NCBI GenBank assembly: GCA_019671135.1
Contig: JAHRHY010000015.1
Coordinates: 992,001 to 1,056,000, forward strand
Direction: 5' to 3'
DNA from: Linnemannia hyalina
Lineage: Eukaryota; Mortierellomycota; Mortierellomycetes; Mortierellales; Mortierellaceae
DNA length: 64,000 nt
Shown here: positions 45,747 through 56,129 of the stretch, piece after piece
Position numbering within the stretch: the stretch's first letter is position 1
Layout of the letters: every line of letters starts with the position of its first letter
The notes under the pieces: generated by a model
Seen by the model: only the letters and a program-made list of their open reading frames with translations
The model's database searches: none
What the model was told of the DNA's origin: nothing
Program-made: the position numbers and the translations under genes

Positions 45747-46626
45747 ATGGTAAAAATAGCATATCATAAACGATCGTACACGACACCACAACTAACGACC
45801 AACTCAACTACACTACATTGCAACCATGACCTTCAATAACTAATGCAATCCTTCTCTCATCTAGATTCGCTTTATCCTCGTTCAGAACCGCCAGGGCAAG
45901 ACCCGGCTGTCGAAGTGGTATGCCCCCTACGAAGATGACGAGAAACTAAAGCTCAAGGGAGAGGTCCACCGCCTTGTGGCACCCAGGGACCAGAAATACC
46001 AGTCCAACTTTGTCGAGGTAATTTATAATTATCAAAGAGTCGTTGAGCCCTCTTCCTTCCTCTTGCTGGGCTGGTCGTTCCCCCCTGATTAATTAATACT
46101 TTCTCCTCCACAATGCATGTTCCCATCTCCTTCACATATCTCATGCCAATCGATTGACTACCTTTGCCCTGACACCTTTTCTTCTTTCCACCTCGCCTAC
46201 CAACGACTGGTGCAATTGACCTCCAAAACAAAATTAGTTCCGCAACTTCAAGATCGTGTACCGTCGCTATGCAGGACTCTTCTTTTGCTTGTGCGTCGAC
46301 GCCAACGACAACGAGCTCGCCTACCTCGAGGCCATCCATTTCTTTGTCGAGGTCCTCGATGCCTTCTTTGGAAACGTCTGCGAGCTCGATCTCGTCTTTA
46401 ACTTTTACAAAGTATAACACATTTCGTCCGATTATTATCTTCTATCACCATCATTAGACATGACTCTATCACAAATGAAATGAAAAAGTCAAGACTGACC
46501 GGTGTGCTTTTGCTTTCCTTCTAATAGGTCTACTCGATTCTGGATGAAGTCTTTCTCGCGGGCGAGATTGAGGAGACCAGCAAAAACGTGGTCCTCACAC
46601 GACTGGATCATCTCGATAAGCTGTAA
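45747..46626 (+). CDS. AP2S1: AP-2 clathrin adaptor complex, sigma subunit
   Basis: Small subunit of the endocytic AP-2 adaptor at the plasma membrane. Exons 45747-45749 (the ATG alone), 45865-46017, 46238-46411, 46528-46626; 142 residues, the same length as the human protein. Motifs: [65 protein letters not shown] and [19 protein letters not shown], which separate AP-2 from AP-1 sigma. Intron 1 begins directly after the start codon (ATG/GTAAAA). All introns are phase 0. Confidence 0.95.
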
Positions 46627-48092
46627 AAACAGGAACAACTGGACATCCAACGACACCCCACAAGCAGTTGCAGGATGCAGGAAACGACCACAATACCAAT
46701 CGTAATACCATGAAAATAAACAACAAATCCAACACTCTGCTTCTCAGTCTTGTGTTCATTGTTGCAGAGCATGTCAAAGTCCAAACTCCATACCAATCAG
46801 TCTTTTATTCAACGACAAGTACAAGGACAACTGAAAACAATCAAGGGGTTTATTATCACAAGAAGCGATTTTTTTTCCCTCGCACTCGCGGCTTCACCAG
46901 CCGTATACCTCAAGGTGATCCCCGATATAGATTGGGATTGCTCCAAGATATCCGATGCATTCACAATTGTAAGGGCTTTTTCTTGGGTCGACATGCCGGG
47001 TCCGTATTTGAGGTCGACTCTCCACGTTGATTGCGCCACCGAGCTCGCCGATACTCCTGCGACGCTTCCAGATCTAGATATGTCAGATGTAAAACTTCCG
47101 AACTGGCCAATTTTCCGATGACTTCATTGAAGGACGACTCCTGATCCAGCTTCAACGGGCTTTCGAGGATGACAAAATAGGCATCGGCGCGTCGAATCAT
47201 CGCGTCTGCTCCAGCCCGGATAAATGATGTTCTCGCTGGGCCTGGTGGTTCGAATGACTTGGAACGAGTGGATAGTCATGCCTCTAGGAACCCGCGCCGA
47301 TGCCGATTGCAGCAGTTGGATCTAATCGAGCCTTTCAAGGGGCTTGGCAAGGTTCGGCGATGTTGAGTAAGTTCCTGCTGACGATGATGTCCTTGGGGAA
47401 CCATGCTGGGGTACGGCGTCATCATTTCTCTGGGTTGTCGATTTAAAATATCTCCAACGATCCGTCTCCGATAGATATTTTCACTGCTGCTCCCCTGTAC
47501 CTTTTTTTGCCGTCAGCAATTTCATCCCTACTCAGCGGCGGTGGCGCATCTCCCACTACTTTCCCCGAATCCTGCGCTACGATTCCCTACAGACTTCATC
47601 TTATGGTTTCCTCTAGATCCTGGTCTCGCTCCTTGATCGTGCACCATGAGCCGGACAAGGATAAGTCTTTGAGATTGGCGAATAGGCAATAGAGTGTTTA
47701 CAGAATGATTACGCCGTTGTTGTAGTCTGACAGCTGGAGCGATATCCTCTTGATACTGGTAATTGCTCGGTTATGCCCACGGTTGCCACTAGCAACGGAA
47801 ACTATTCCTTTTCAGCTGTCTTTGAATTGAGAGTTTTTTTTGACCATAGTCGTCACTCGAAGAACACCAACCAGGCGATCGACTGGCCAGTCCTCGATAC
47901 CGTTCCAAGGACATCTCCTTGGCGCGATTGGACTTGTCCAACTAAGATCGTTTTTGTATAAATTGTCGTTGAGCGGTTGAATAAATCGCATTTCAATAAT
48001 GATGGTGTAGCGAGTTGAAGATATGATACATTAGAAAGGTAATAAAAGGTAGTTTCTGAACAAGGTCTAAGGACAGTATGAGTGGACAACAC
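46627..48092. other. Intergenic interval with possible decayed coding sequence
   Basis: About 1.47 kb. Minus-strand frames contain protein-like stretches in different phases separated by stops, for example FANLKDLSLSGSWC (about 47630-47690) and VLHLTYLDLEAS (about 47065-47105), vaguely like leucine-rich repeats. A plus-strand frame 46750-47121 is also open. None has a complete gene structure, and the most that can be said is a possible decayed LRR-type gene. Confidence 0.3.
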
Positions 48093-49486
48093 TCAGGAGT
48101 AGAAATCGATGAGACGAAGTCGCTGCGAGTCGCGAGGATGTCGTACGGCCACCCCTGCGTTGATCAATTGCTCGATGTGAGGCGGGTAGTACTCTCCAGG
48201 CACCAACACCAGATAAGGATCTGCAGGTTGACTCACAGACAAGTTCATGATATCCTCCAGCACCTGCTTCAAGTCATACACCGTCGCGTCATCGTCCTAC
48301 AAATTGAGTCATTGGAAGAGAAGGACCATCTGTTAACAAACACACATTTGACAAGACATATCAATGCAAGTAACACGTTGTCCAATTCAAAAGATTCCGG
48401 AGGAAGAAGGCGCACACTCACGTCGGGCTGAACGGGTGGATAGTAGCGTGCAAGGAACTTTGTCAATTCACGCATGAGCTCCTGAACCAAGACCTTGGTC
48501 TCCATCATCTTTGTCCGTCCCTGTGTACTCTGCTGGCTCGATATTGACTCTCCCGATGTCGCAAGATCCTGTCGCCTCGCCTGCAAGGCTCGTCGGATCT
48601 CTTCGAGCTCCTTCATCAATTGCTTCTCTCCTGCCAGTTCTGCCTGTGTCTCCTCGAGTTCTTGCTTTAAGTGGGGCAGCATAATCGCGAGTTCGTGGAT
48701 TGAGTCGTGGATAGATTGGCGGACGCGCAACTTGTTCACCTCTGACAATGGCTCAGGGAAGTTGTGTTTGTCTAAAGGTAGGAAAAGACAATATATCAAC
48801 GAGGAGTTGAAGGTCAGAAGTTGGATCGGTAACTTCCTGAAAGTTGAAACCTCAATATCCAGGATATCTGTGAGTTCTGTGTTGGTCCTTACTGTCTCGG
48901 ATTTTTTTGTGCTCGGCCTTCAGACGTGCTTCTTCTATCCGCAGAATCGCCAGTTGCTAGGTACCAAATCAAAGGTAGTCTCTGGTTAGCAAAACTGCCG
49001 TCTTGGTAGTGCCCTGTGCACCCTTGATATTACCAAACGAGTTATGATTGTAGTACCTGCTCCTGCAGTGTGTTGTCATTCTGCGGCCGCGTTACTGTGG
49101 ACTGCTGCTTCTTGGCAACTTCCTGTCGCAACTACAAAGTGAACCACCGTAAATAATGGCGTCTGTCAGTACGAAGCTAAAGAGCTCATTCAAGACTTTG
49201 TCCAAGGAAAAGTCCAGGTGTCCTCCGACTGCTGTACCTGGTTTAGTCTTTCCAGCTTGTCAACACAACGCTCACGCAGAATTTCTCCAGTGATTCGAAG
49301 GTTCTCCTCACGCCTTTTGAAGGAAGCCGAATCGCGTGCGACCACGGCCGGTGAGGTGAGATTACTTTCAGCATTTGTGGAAGGTGTCGGCACCCCTGAA
49401 GCTGGCGTACGAAGTTCCTGATCGTTGTTGAGTCCTGCTCCTGCTCCTGCCGCTGCTGGCGTTGTTGGTATATCCGTGGGGTTCAT
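48093..49486 (-). CDS. CENPK: Inner kinetochore protein CENP-K
   Basis: Component of the constitutive centromere-associated network (CENP-H/I/K/M). Five exons: 49486-49238, 49131-49057, 48956-48893, 48771-48422, 48296-48093; 313 residues. The N-terminal ~60 residues are Pro/Ala/Thr-rich. The middle is coiled coil (LAILRIEEARLKAEHKKI, and LPHLKQELEETQAELAGEKQ to about 200). The C-terminal signature is DPYLVLVPGEYYPPHIEQLI followed by NAGVAVRHPRDSQRLRLIDF, aligning with human CENP-K DPYVKISDSFWPPYVELLLR and GIALRHPEDPTRIRLEAF. This end block gives the assignment; the rest supports it through length and coiled-coil layout. Shares a 218-base divergent promoter with Acinus. Confidence 0.85.
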
Positions 49487-49704
49487 TGTGGACAAGACCG
49501 AAGGAGGCTCGCGTTCAGAGTGAACTTGGCGGCGTTCTCTTGACACCGCCCACTGGTCACCGTAGATTTCATCATCGCATAAATTTCGACTCCCTCAAGC
49601 ACACTTTGTCTCTCTCTCTTTGTTCCCTTTCGTACATCACTCTTAACTGTCCCATTAACACTTTTCCAAACAGCAACACGACATCAACAACAACAACAAG
49701 CACA
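49487..49704. promoter_or_regulatory. Shared divergent promoter, CENPK / ACIN1
   Basis: Only 218 bases separate the start codons of the two genes. The right half is the CT- and CA-rich leader of the Acinus gene, ending in an AACAACAACAAG stretch before the ATG. No specific operator was identified. Confidence 0.5.
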
Positions 49705-51668
49705 ATGATCGACCCCAACTCACTCAAGGTCACAGAACTCAAGGCAGAGCTCACAGCACGCGGATTGTCAACCAAGGGCGTCAAGAAGGACCTGGTCACA
49801 CGATTGGAGGAGGCAATGGCAAACGATGGCACCACCACAGGCTCCGCCACCGAACCTGACGTCGCCCCCAAGGATACTGACATGGACCTCTCTACAAGCA
49901 ACAAGAAGGACGATAACGCGCCAAGTTCTGAACAAGATGCGCCAGCAACAACACAGGAAGAGACAAAGGAAATCGCACAGATCGCCCCACCTGTCGCCGA
50001 ACCTGTCGCTGCTCCTGCCGAGGCTGATGTCGTCATGGCACCAGCCCCAGTTCCTGCTCCAGCATCGTCCACAAAACCGTTATCGTCGATCGAAGGAGTT
50101 CAGGCTTCAACCGCTGCGACTATCACACCCGATCCAGCTGTGGAAACCTCTACATTGTCACAAGAAGGGTTGATCGACACAACGATGAGCAGTGCCCTAC
50201 CTGCAGATCGGTCGACCGAGTCAAAGAAGCGATCTCTGGATACTGACGATACAACAGCCAGTGGCAGCAGTAGCGGAGACTCGTACTCGAGAATAACAGA
50301 GGCTCCGGCAAAGAAACAAAAGGCGATCGCGATCAACCGGGACGGGAACGAACAAATCATTGCAGCTGCCAAGGAGACTTTGGAGGCTGATGCTCGTCGA
50401 CGCAGTGCCGCACCTTCTCCTTCACCAGCACCATCCGCACTTCCAGGACGTACTCTGTCAACGAACACTATTGCTACGGTCGCAGAAATGGCAACACCAC
50501 CAGCAACAGCGACGGACTCGGAAGCTGCCGACAGTGCTACAACGGGATCGCCATCGGGACCACGATCACCGTCCGAGGACAAGAAGGCCGGAGGAAATGA
50601 GCGGAGGGATGTCAGATCGCAGTTTCAGAGATCTATTCAGTTGGCGGCACTGGATCGCAAGACGGAGGCTACATCAAAGTCTTCTACTGTTTCACCTACC
50701 ACGACGAGCGCATCTGTCGTTCTTCCCGAGCCAGCATCGGCTAATGGTATGAGCAAGGCGGTTTGATTGATCTGGCGCGTATTTGGATGTATGTGGGTGT
50801 TGCGCGGTGAGCTAACACGTCATCTTTATTCTTAACTGACATAATCTATCAACACATGTAGACGACCCTAACCCTACAGTCAAGCGCGCATTGACAATCA
50901 CCAATTTCGTCCGACCCCTGGTCATTTCTCAAGTCAAGAGAATGCTCTCTGAATACGGCGAGATCGAAACCCTATGGTTGGACAGCATCAAGACACACTG
51001 CTACGTGATCGTACGTTTTACAAACTATGTTCCATGAACGTGTTTTGCTGGTACCGGCGGCCTTTTATTTCCTTTTCTTTGTATCTAACGCGTTATGCTA
51101 TTGTCATGTCAACCAAATATAGTTCAAGGAAACAGCGGAGGCAGAAAAGGCATACAATCACACTAACAATATGGTGTTCCCTCTGGAGACAGGCAAGCCC
51201 TTGAAGCCTTACTTCATCACAGCCGAAGCAGCACGCAACAGCATCGCAGCAGCAGAATTGGCACAAAAATCTGGCAAGAAGCCCGTCATCTACACGGGTG
51301 AACACGTCGCGCCGGCAGCACCCGCCGCTGCCGAGAAACCCAAGGCAGAACCCAAGACGAAAACACCCATTGTTGTCCAACGAGACACAACTGGAGGTAT
51401 GTGTTATGTTCTCACTGTCATCTTTGCTTTTCCGTGTTATATGCATTATTTTCATTTTTGTGAAAGGAACTCTGTTCTGACAGTTACTTGCTTCGATAAC
51501 ATAGTCATTTTCAAGCGGCCGCAGGTCCAGGTCGTGCAGCCCACAGAACTGTTCAACATGACCAAGGCAAAGCCGATGCTGTACTACAAAGCCGTCAAGG
51601 AACCTCCTGCACCAGCTTCACCCAGGGAGACTGATGCCCCTGCTCCTCAAGTTGCCGAGGCTAATTGA
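49705..51668 (+). CDS. ACIN1: Acinus-like SAP-RRM protein (ASAP/EJC-associated)
   Basis: Four exons: 49705-50746, 50862-51010, 51123-51396, 51505-51668; 542 residues. Order: SAP DNA/RNA-binding motif at 5-40 (LKVTELKAELTARGLSTKGV), a long Ala/Pro/Thr/Ser-rich linker (~45-345), then an RRM (RALTITNFVRPLVISQVKRM, LSEYGEIETLWLDSIKTHCY, FKETAEAEKAYNHTN), a basic Lys/Pro stretch, and a C-terminal RSB-like motif PTELFNMTKAKPMLYYKAV. Family knowledge: in animals Acinus binds RNPS1 through that RSB motif and SAP18 to form the ASAP complex on the exon junction complex. The SAP-RRM-RSB order supports orthology. Intron 3 joins TTG to VIFKRPQVQ. An upstream in-frame ATG at 49462 overlaps the CENPK start region and is not used. 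Confidence 0.87.
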
Positions 51669-52142
51669 ACGTAAAACAAGAGGGTGTGGTTGCAATAATG
51701 AACAAAACTTGAGTTCTAGTGCTCTACAATGACTCACGCGATTCACTGCACTTTTTCCTTCCGGTTGTTTTTGGTTAATATGCATGTTCAAAGATCATGG
51801 AATAATAGGGGGAAAAGGGCATACGTCGGCTAAGAGGAAAGACGAAACGGGAGGGGGTGGTTGAAAAAAAGGAGACAGCACCATCTTTTTTCTTCTTTAT
51901 TTTTTGCGTTTTTCTTCGTTCTTTTTTTTCTCCTTTGGTTTTACTTTGTCGTTAGGGTCGGCGTCCCAGAAAATCCCGAAATAAAAAAAACAATAGGGTG
52001 TGATTGCCATAATATCCTGATTTCCATGAACTAAACGCCTCCCGCCCTCCAAACAACCAAACGAGATCCCGAAAAAGAAACGCCTCCAACAAAGATGTAT
52101 CGATCAAGAAGGGGAAACACCACGGGTCAAGGCGGGGATAAT
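51669..52142. other. Convergent 3' intergenic region, ACIN1 / RPL32
   Basis: 474 bases with strong T-rich tracts (about 51886-51945). No gene recognised. Confidence 0.5.
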
Positions 52143-53139
52143 TTAAGCCTCGGTACGGACGCGAGCGTTAGCGTTGGTGACGCGGATGTTGAGCTGCTGG
52201 GCACGCTCGACAATGGCAATGCGGTTGCGGGACGAGACGTTGTGGGCAATCTCGGCGGCAAAGGTGCGGTTGTGCATCAACAAGAGGTTCAACTCGGAGA
52301 TGTTGGCAACAACAAACTTCTTGAAGCCGGAAGGCATCAAGTGGCGGGTAATCTTGTTGTTACCGTAACCGATCTTGGGCATGACGATCTGGCCCTTGAA
52401 GCGACGACGGACACGGTTATCAATACCCTTGGGCTTTCTCCATGACTCCTGCAAGTTGGTCATATCAAGAAATTGGGAGAAGAGGTACACGTGTCAGAGG
52501 GCTATGTTTCTTTTTCCATTGGTTTGTTGTAGGTTCATTTTTTGTGTGAAATAGGTGTTTGCTGCCATTGATATTTGGATCAGTGGTGTCTCCTGAAGTT
52601 ATGTGGCCGTAGTCGTGCCGGCAACTGCCCGCCTTTTCCTGCTGTTCTCTCAATCGAGACATTGCGTCCATGCGTGCCATTTGATAAAGCGTGCCATCGT
52701 CATGTCTGTTTGTGGGCTGGGCTTTGCTGATAGGCGAAAATGAAAGCTGTATCCTGTCCAAACAACCGAGCGAAGCTACAGAGTGTTTGCACCATGCTGC
52801 TGATGTTGTGGTTTCCCGAATACTGAACGTGCTCGAAACGTTCAATCTTTGCGCTGTCTGCAGGTTCAAACCACCGCCCCAGCTGAAAAGGAGCAGGCGC
52901 CGTGTTATCGTTATTGCGGGTTGGTGGTGGGATGCTGCTGTTCTGCATCGACAAAGAAGGCGTTTCTGAACGCCTTATATCCTCCTGCTTTTGCTTCCTT
53001 CTGTCCTGCTGTATGAGTAAATTTCCGTCCTGCGGGAAAGGAGTAGTACCTTGACGGTCTTGTAGCGGTCAGACTGGTGACGCTTGAAGGTAGCGGTGTG
53101 CTTCTTCACGATGGTGTGCTTCTTGAGAGGAGTGACCAT
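52143..53139 (-). CDS. RPL32: Cytosolic large-subunit ribosomal protein eL32
   Basis: Two exons, 53139-53050 and 52448-52143, with a 601-base intron; 131 residues. Start [23 protein letters not shown], then [56 protein letters not shown] and the tail [13 protein letters not shown] are diagnostic for eL32. The intron is by far the longest in the window among the housekeeping genes, in line with the long first introns often seen in fungal ribosomal-protein genes; no snoRNA was identified in it by eye. Confidence 0.95.
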
Positions 53140-53960
53140 TTTCTAAAGAAAACGTGTAGGCGAATAAGGCGGTAGGTGTGTCAGCGATGGGTTGTCTGTT
53201 GAAGCCAAGTTGCTGTAAGGTGCAGGGTAAGAGTAGATTAATCGTTCCTGATCCCTGTGCTGTTGGGTTCTTCCTGCGCGATTGCCGTATAGTAGATCCC
53301 ACTGGTGTTGATGTTGACTCGCACCAAAAGCTCATTTCCTCCTCTCCCCGGTTGTTGAATAGAAGCTCGATGTAAGACGAGTCGTTCATCACTCTGAGGT
53401 GAGGTAGCCGCCTCCTGAGGGTTATTCAACATAGCTGGGATAGCTCTTATGATGTAAGTGCCCTCTCCCTTGCTCGCTACCCTTTCGACACTCATCCCTG
53501 ACAACCTTCATCTGCCTCCTTCGACCACCTTCTGTAGTCCTTCAGCACAACCGATGCCCGCCATCTCCATGACCCGTCTCAAAAGACAAGAAAAGACGAT
53601 AAACTCTCCGGTTTTTCGCCTAGCCATATCGATGATAGGTTCGCCATGGATGATGTCGTATTCCTGCACCCTCATAACTAAAGGAATAAGCCCGATACCA
53701 TGATCGATGCATAGCACCCCGCCCATTGTATCCATCCTGGCTGTCCTGATCCATGGGCTTGTACAGTGAGACTTTCTCTGAACAGTCACGTACAAGAATA
53801 ATAGAATTCGAAAGAGGAGGTTCTCCCCTCCCCACTCCGCTCTTTTTTAATTCTCTCAGCCATTTTTCTCTCTCACGTATCTTTGGCATTTTGCCCAAGT
53901 GACATTTCCCTCGTTTAATTTCTCTATTTCTACAATGTTACAGAACACCTAAAAGAATAT
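53140..53960. other. Intergenic: RPL32 promoter and QNG1 3' end
   Basis: 821 bases. A minus-strand frame of 95 codons (53795-53508) lies here without any recognised domain; it is more likely leader sequence of RPL32 than a gene. Confidence 0.4.
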
Positions 53961-55928
53961 CTAGTAGAAGACGGATCGCGTCCGGTGCACTTTGACAGGC
54001 CGCTGACCAAGTGTCAAGTCCAACTGTGCAGCTTTGGCAAAGTCCCAAATAAAAAAATCAATCAGAATCGCATTCACCGTCATCATTTTAGGTTTCCTCT
54101 CCTCCTCCCCTGCCTCTCCCTCCTTCTCAGCCTTCTCCTGAACATCCTCCTGCTCCTTTTTGATCAACTCCAATATCCGTTTACGAATCAACTCAACCGC
54201 CCAGATAGAGTTACCCCGAATCTCTACTTCAAGTGGGGAACCATTGGGGAGCATCTCGCCGCGGTCCAGGATCGCCAAGAGGTCAGGGGAGTATTGGAGA
54301 CAGTGAAAGTGATACAGTGCTTGGGGGACGCGGTAGTCTGCAAACATGGTGATTTCGTCAATATCTTTGAATTCCCCATAGCTCTCATTCTGGAAACAAG
54401 CCCTGTTTGTTTGATAGAGTGGGGAGCGCAATCGTGATTTCAGTTAGCGACCTTGTCCGTTTACATGGTCGGCTGATGAGAGCTGAGAGAACAGGGCCCA
54501 ACGATAAGTGATATCGAGGATCGTTCCTTACCAAATATCGGCAACAAGAATCTGAGCACGCTTGAAGATTTGGACTAGAAGGTGAAATAAAAAAAAATCG
54601 AATGATCAGTCACCTCGATCAATTAATATGGTCCTAGGTTTCCCGCTGTAGTGAAGCTTCCTGCTTGACTCTGAATGCGTGGTGTGTTACCTTTTCGTCC
54701 GCAAAACTCGGCTTCGTCCTTGAACGATGTAAAGTTGGAAGTGACCAGCTCCACCAACTTCAACGCCGACCGATCGGCCTGTGCAATAACATTCGCAAAG
54801 CGCCCGTCAAATTTCTGTGGTTTCAGTCAGGATGAGGAACAAGTGTGAGTGTTTGTGCAGCCTTTTCGCGCCTCAAAGCATCAACAACAAACACATTCCT
54901 GGCCCAGAGACAAAATAAGCGTACCTCAACAAGGACGCGGCCTGCTTCCCGAATGACGCGGATCCTATCCTGAAGAAGAGGAACCTGCTCCTTGGTGTCC
55001 GATCGAAAGATCCGTTCAATCTCCTTGTCAGGAAGATGCTCCTCTGAGGCAAAAAAGGCGGGTGTCGTAATTGGGATCCCTTCTTCCAGAGCTATGAATG
55101 AACTCACATGGTCAGGTATTAGTGCACGCTCCCCTTAGGCGATATTCCATGGACGCGTGGTATATCTTTAACGGCATAAGGTATGTACCTCGGTTGATCG
55201 CGGCCACCATCGACCAGTATCCAGTATAGCCAACGTCATGAAACGTGACACGGTACCGGTCTGGGTGAGGCACTCCCGTGTCGTCAATATCGATCTCGGA
55301 CCAGAATGAGAAGTTCAACAGATCTACCAGGAAGATCCTATTGCGAGTGATCAGAAGTATTAGCGTCAAAGATCGCATTCTTGCATTTAATATAAATTCG
55401 ATAACAACGCGAGTACGACCTGATGCATACCAGTCGACGGTGCTGGCGTTACACTCCTTGGGGTTGAGAGGGTGCTCCTTCCACTAGTAACGAGAATTGA
55501 ATAAATGAATGACGCGTTAGGCACCGATCCTGAACCTGAGCGCGATAAACTTGCAGTTTTGTCGATTCAAATGGCTTACTTTGCTAGTGTCATAGTGAGT
55601 CTTCTTCATCGCCTCAAAGATCTATACGTCAATAAAATGATGTATCAAAGGTGAGTTTCCAATAGCAAAAGAACGCATCAATTACACCAACGCGCCTCTC
55701 TCCTTCTCTTAGTGAAAGTACCTTGGCAGCTCCATGGACAATACCGTCGTCGGGAATGGTGACATGCTTGCTGTGCTAAAGTTTTCGCGCAATTGAAACA
55801 GAATGTAGTCGAAGTCGTTCAGTTGGCGATTCTCATTCTCGAAAACTTCTGCTGTTGCATTCGAGCGGATGATGTAGGCATACATTATGGATGAACTCTG
55901 CACTTTCGAGAACAGGGTTTGAGATCAT
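53961..55928 (-). CDS. QNG1: Queuosine 5'-phosphate N-glycosylase (queuosine salvage protein)
   Basis: Releases queuine from queuosine 5'-phosphate so it can be reused for tRNA Q34 modification. Nine small exons: 55928-55884, 55775-55722, 55621-55580, 55483-55431, 55337-55189, 55091-54925, 54814-54691, 54574-54532, 54402-53961; 372 residues against ~340 in human. Motifs: SAEFIHN then HSKHVTI, VDWIFLVDLLNFSFWSE, YTGYWSMVAAINRALEEGIP, IERIFRSDTKEQVPLLQDR, KRAQILVADIW, IDEITMFADYRVPQALYHF, GEMLPNGSPLEVEIRGNSIW, and IDFFIWDFAKAA. The last acceptor (54403-54404) was chosen because the next AG downstream would create a stop. A Glu/Lys-rich insert (about 310-330) is extra. Its presence implies the fungus salvages queuine rather than synthesising it. 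Confidence 0.92.
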
Positions 55929-56129
55929 GGCGAAGCTTGGCCGGAGTGAAAGTGGTGCTGGAACAACTGTCCAACGAAAAGAAACAAAAAAGGCGTGAGA
56001 ACAATCACGTGTATTGGTGGCGAAATGAGAATGGAGAAGACAAAGGCTATGAGAGTAAGAATTTCAAACAATCAAGAATAAGGCAATCTTGTTCAAAAGG
56101 GGAACAAGAATGTAAAGTGGCGAGCGGTT

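Noticed and set aside
52788..52875. tRNA-like GGTTCAAACC inside the RPL32 intron
   Set aside because: Flanking bases do not pair as a T-stem and no cloverleaf forms.
53508..53795. 95-codon minus-strand frame between RPL32 and QNG1
   Set aside because: No recognised domain and positioned in the RPL32 leader; kept only as a remark.
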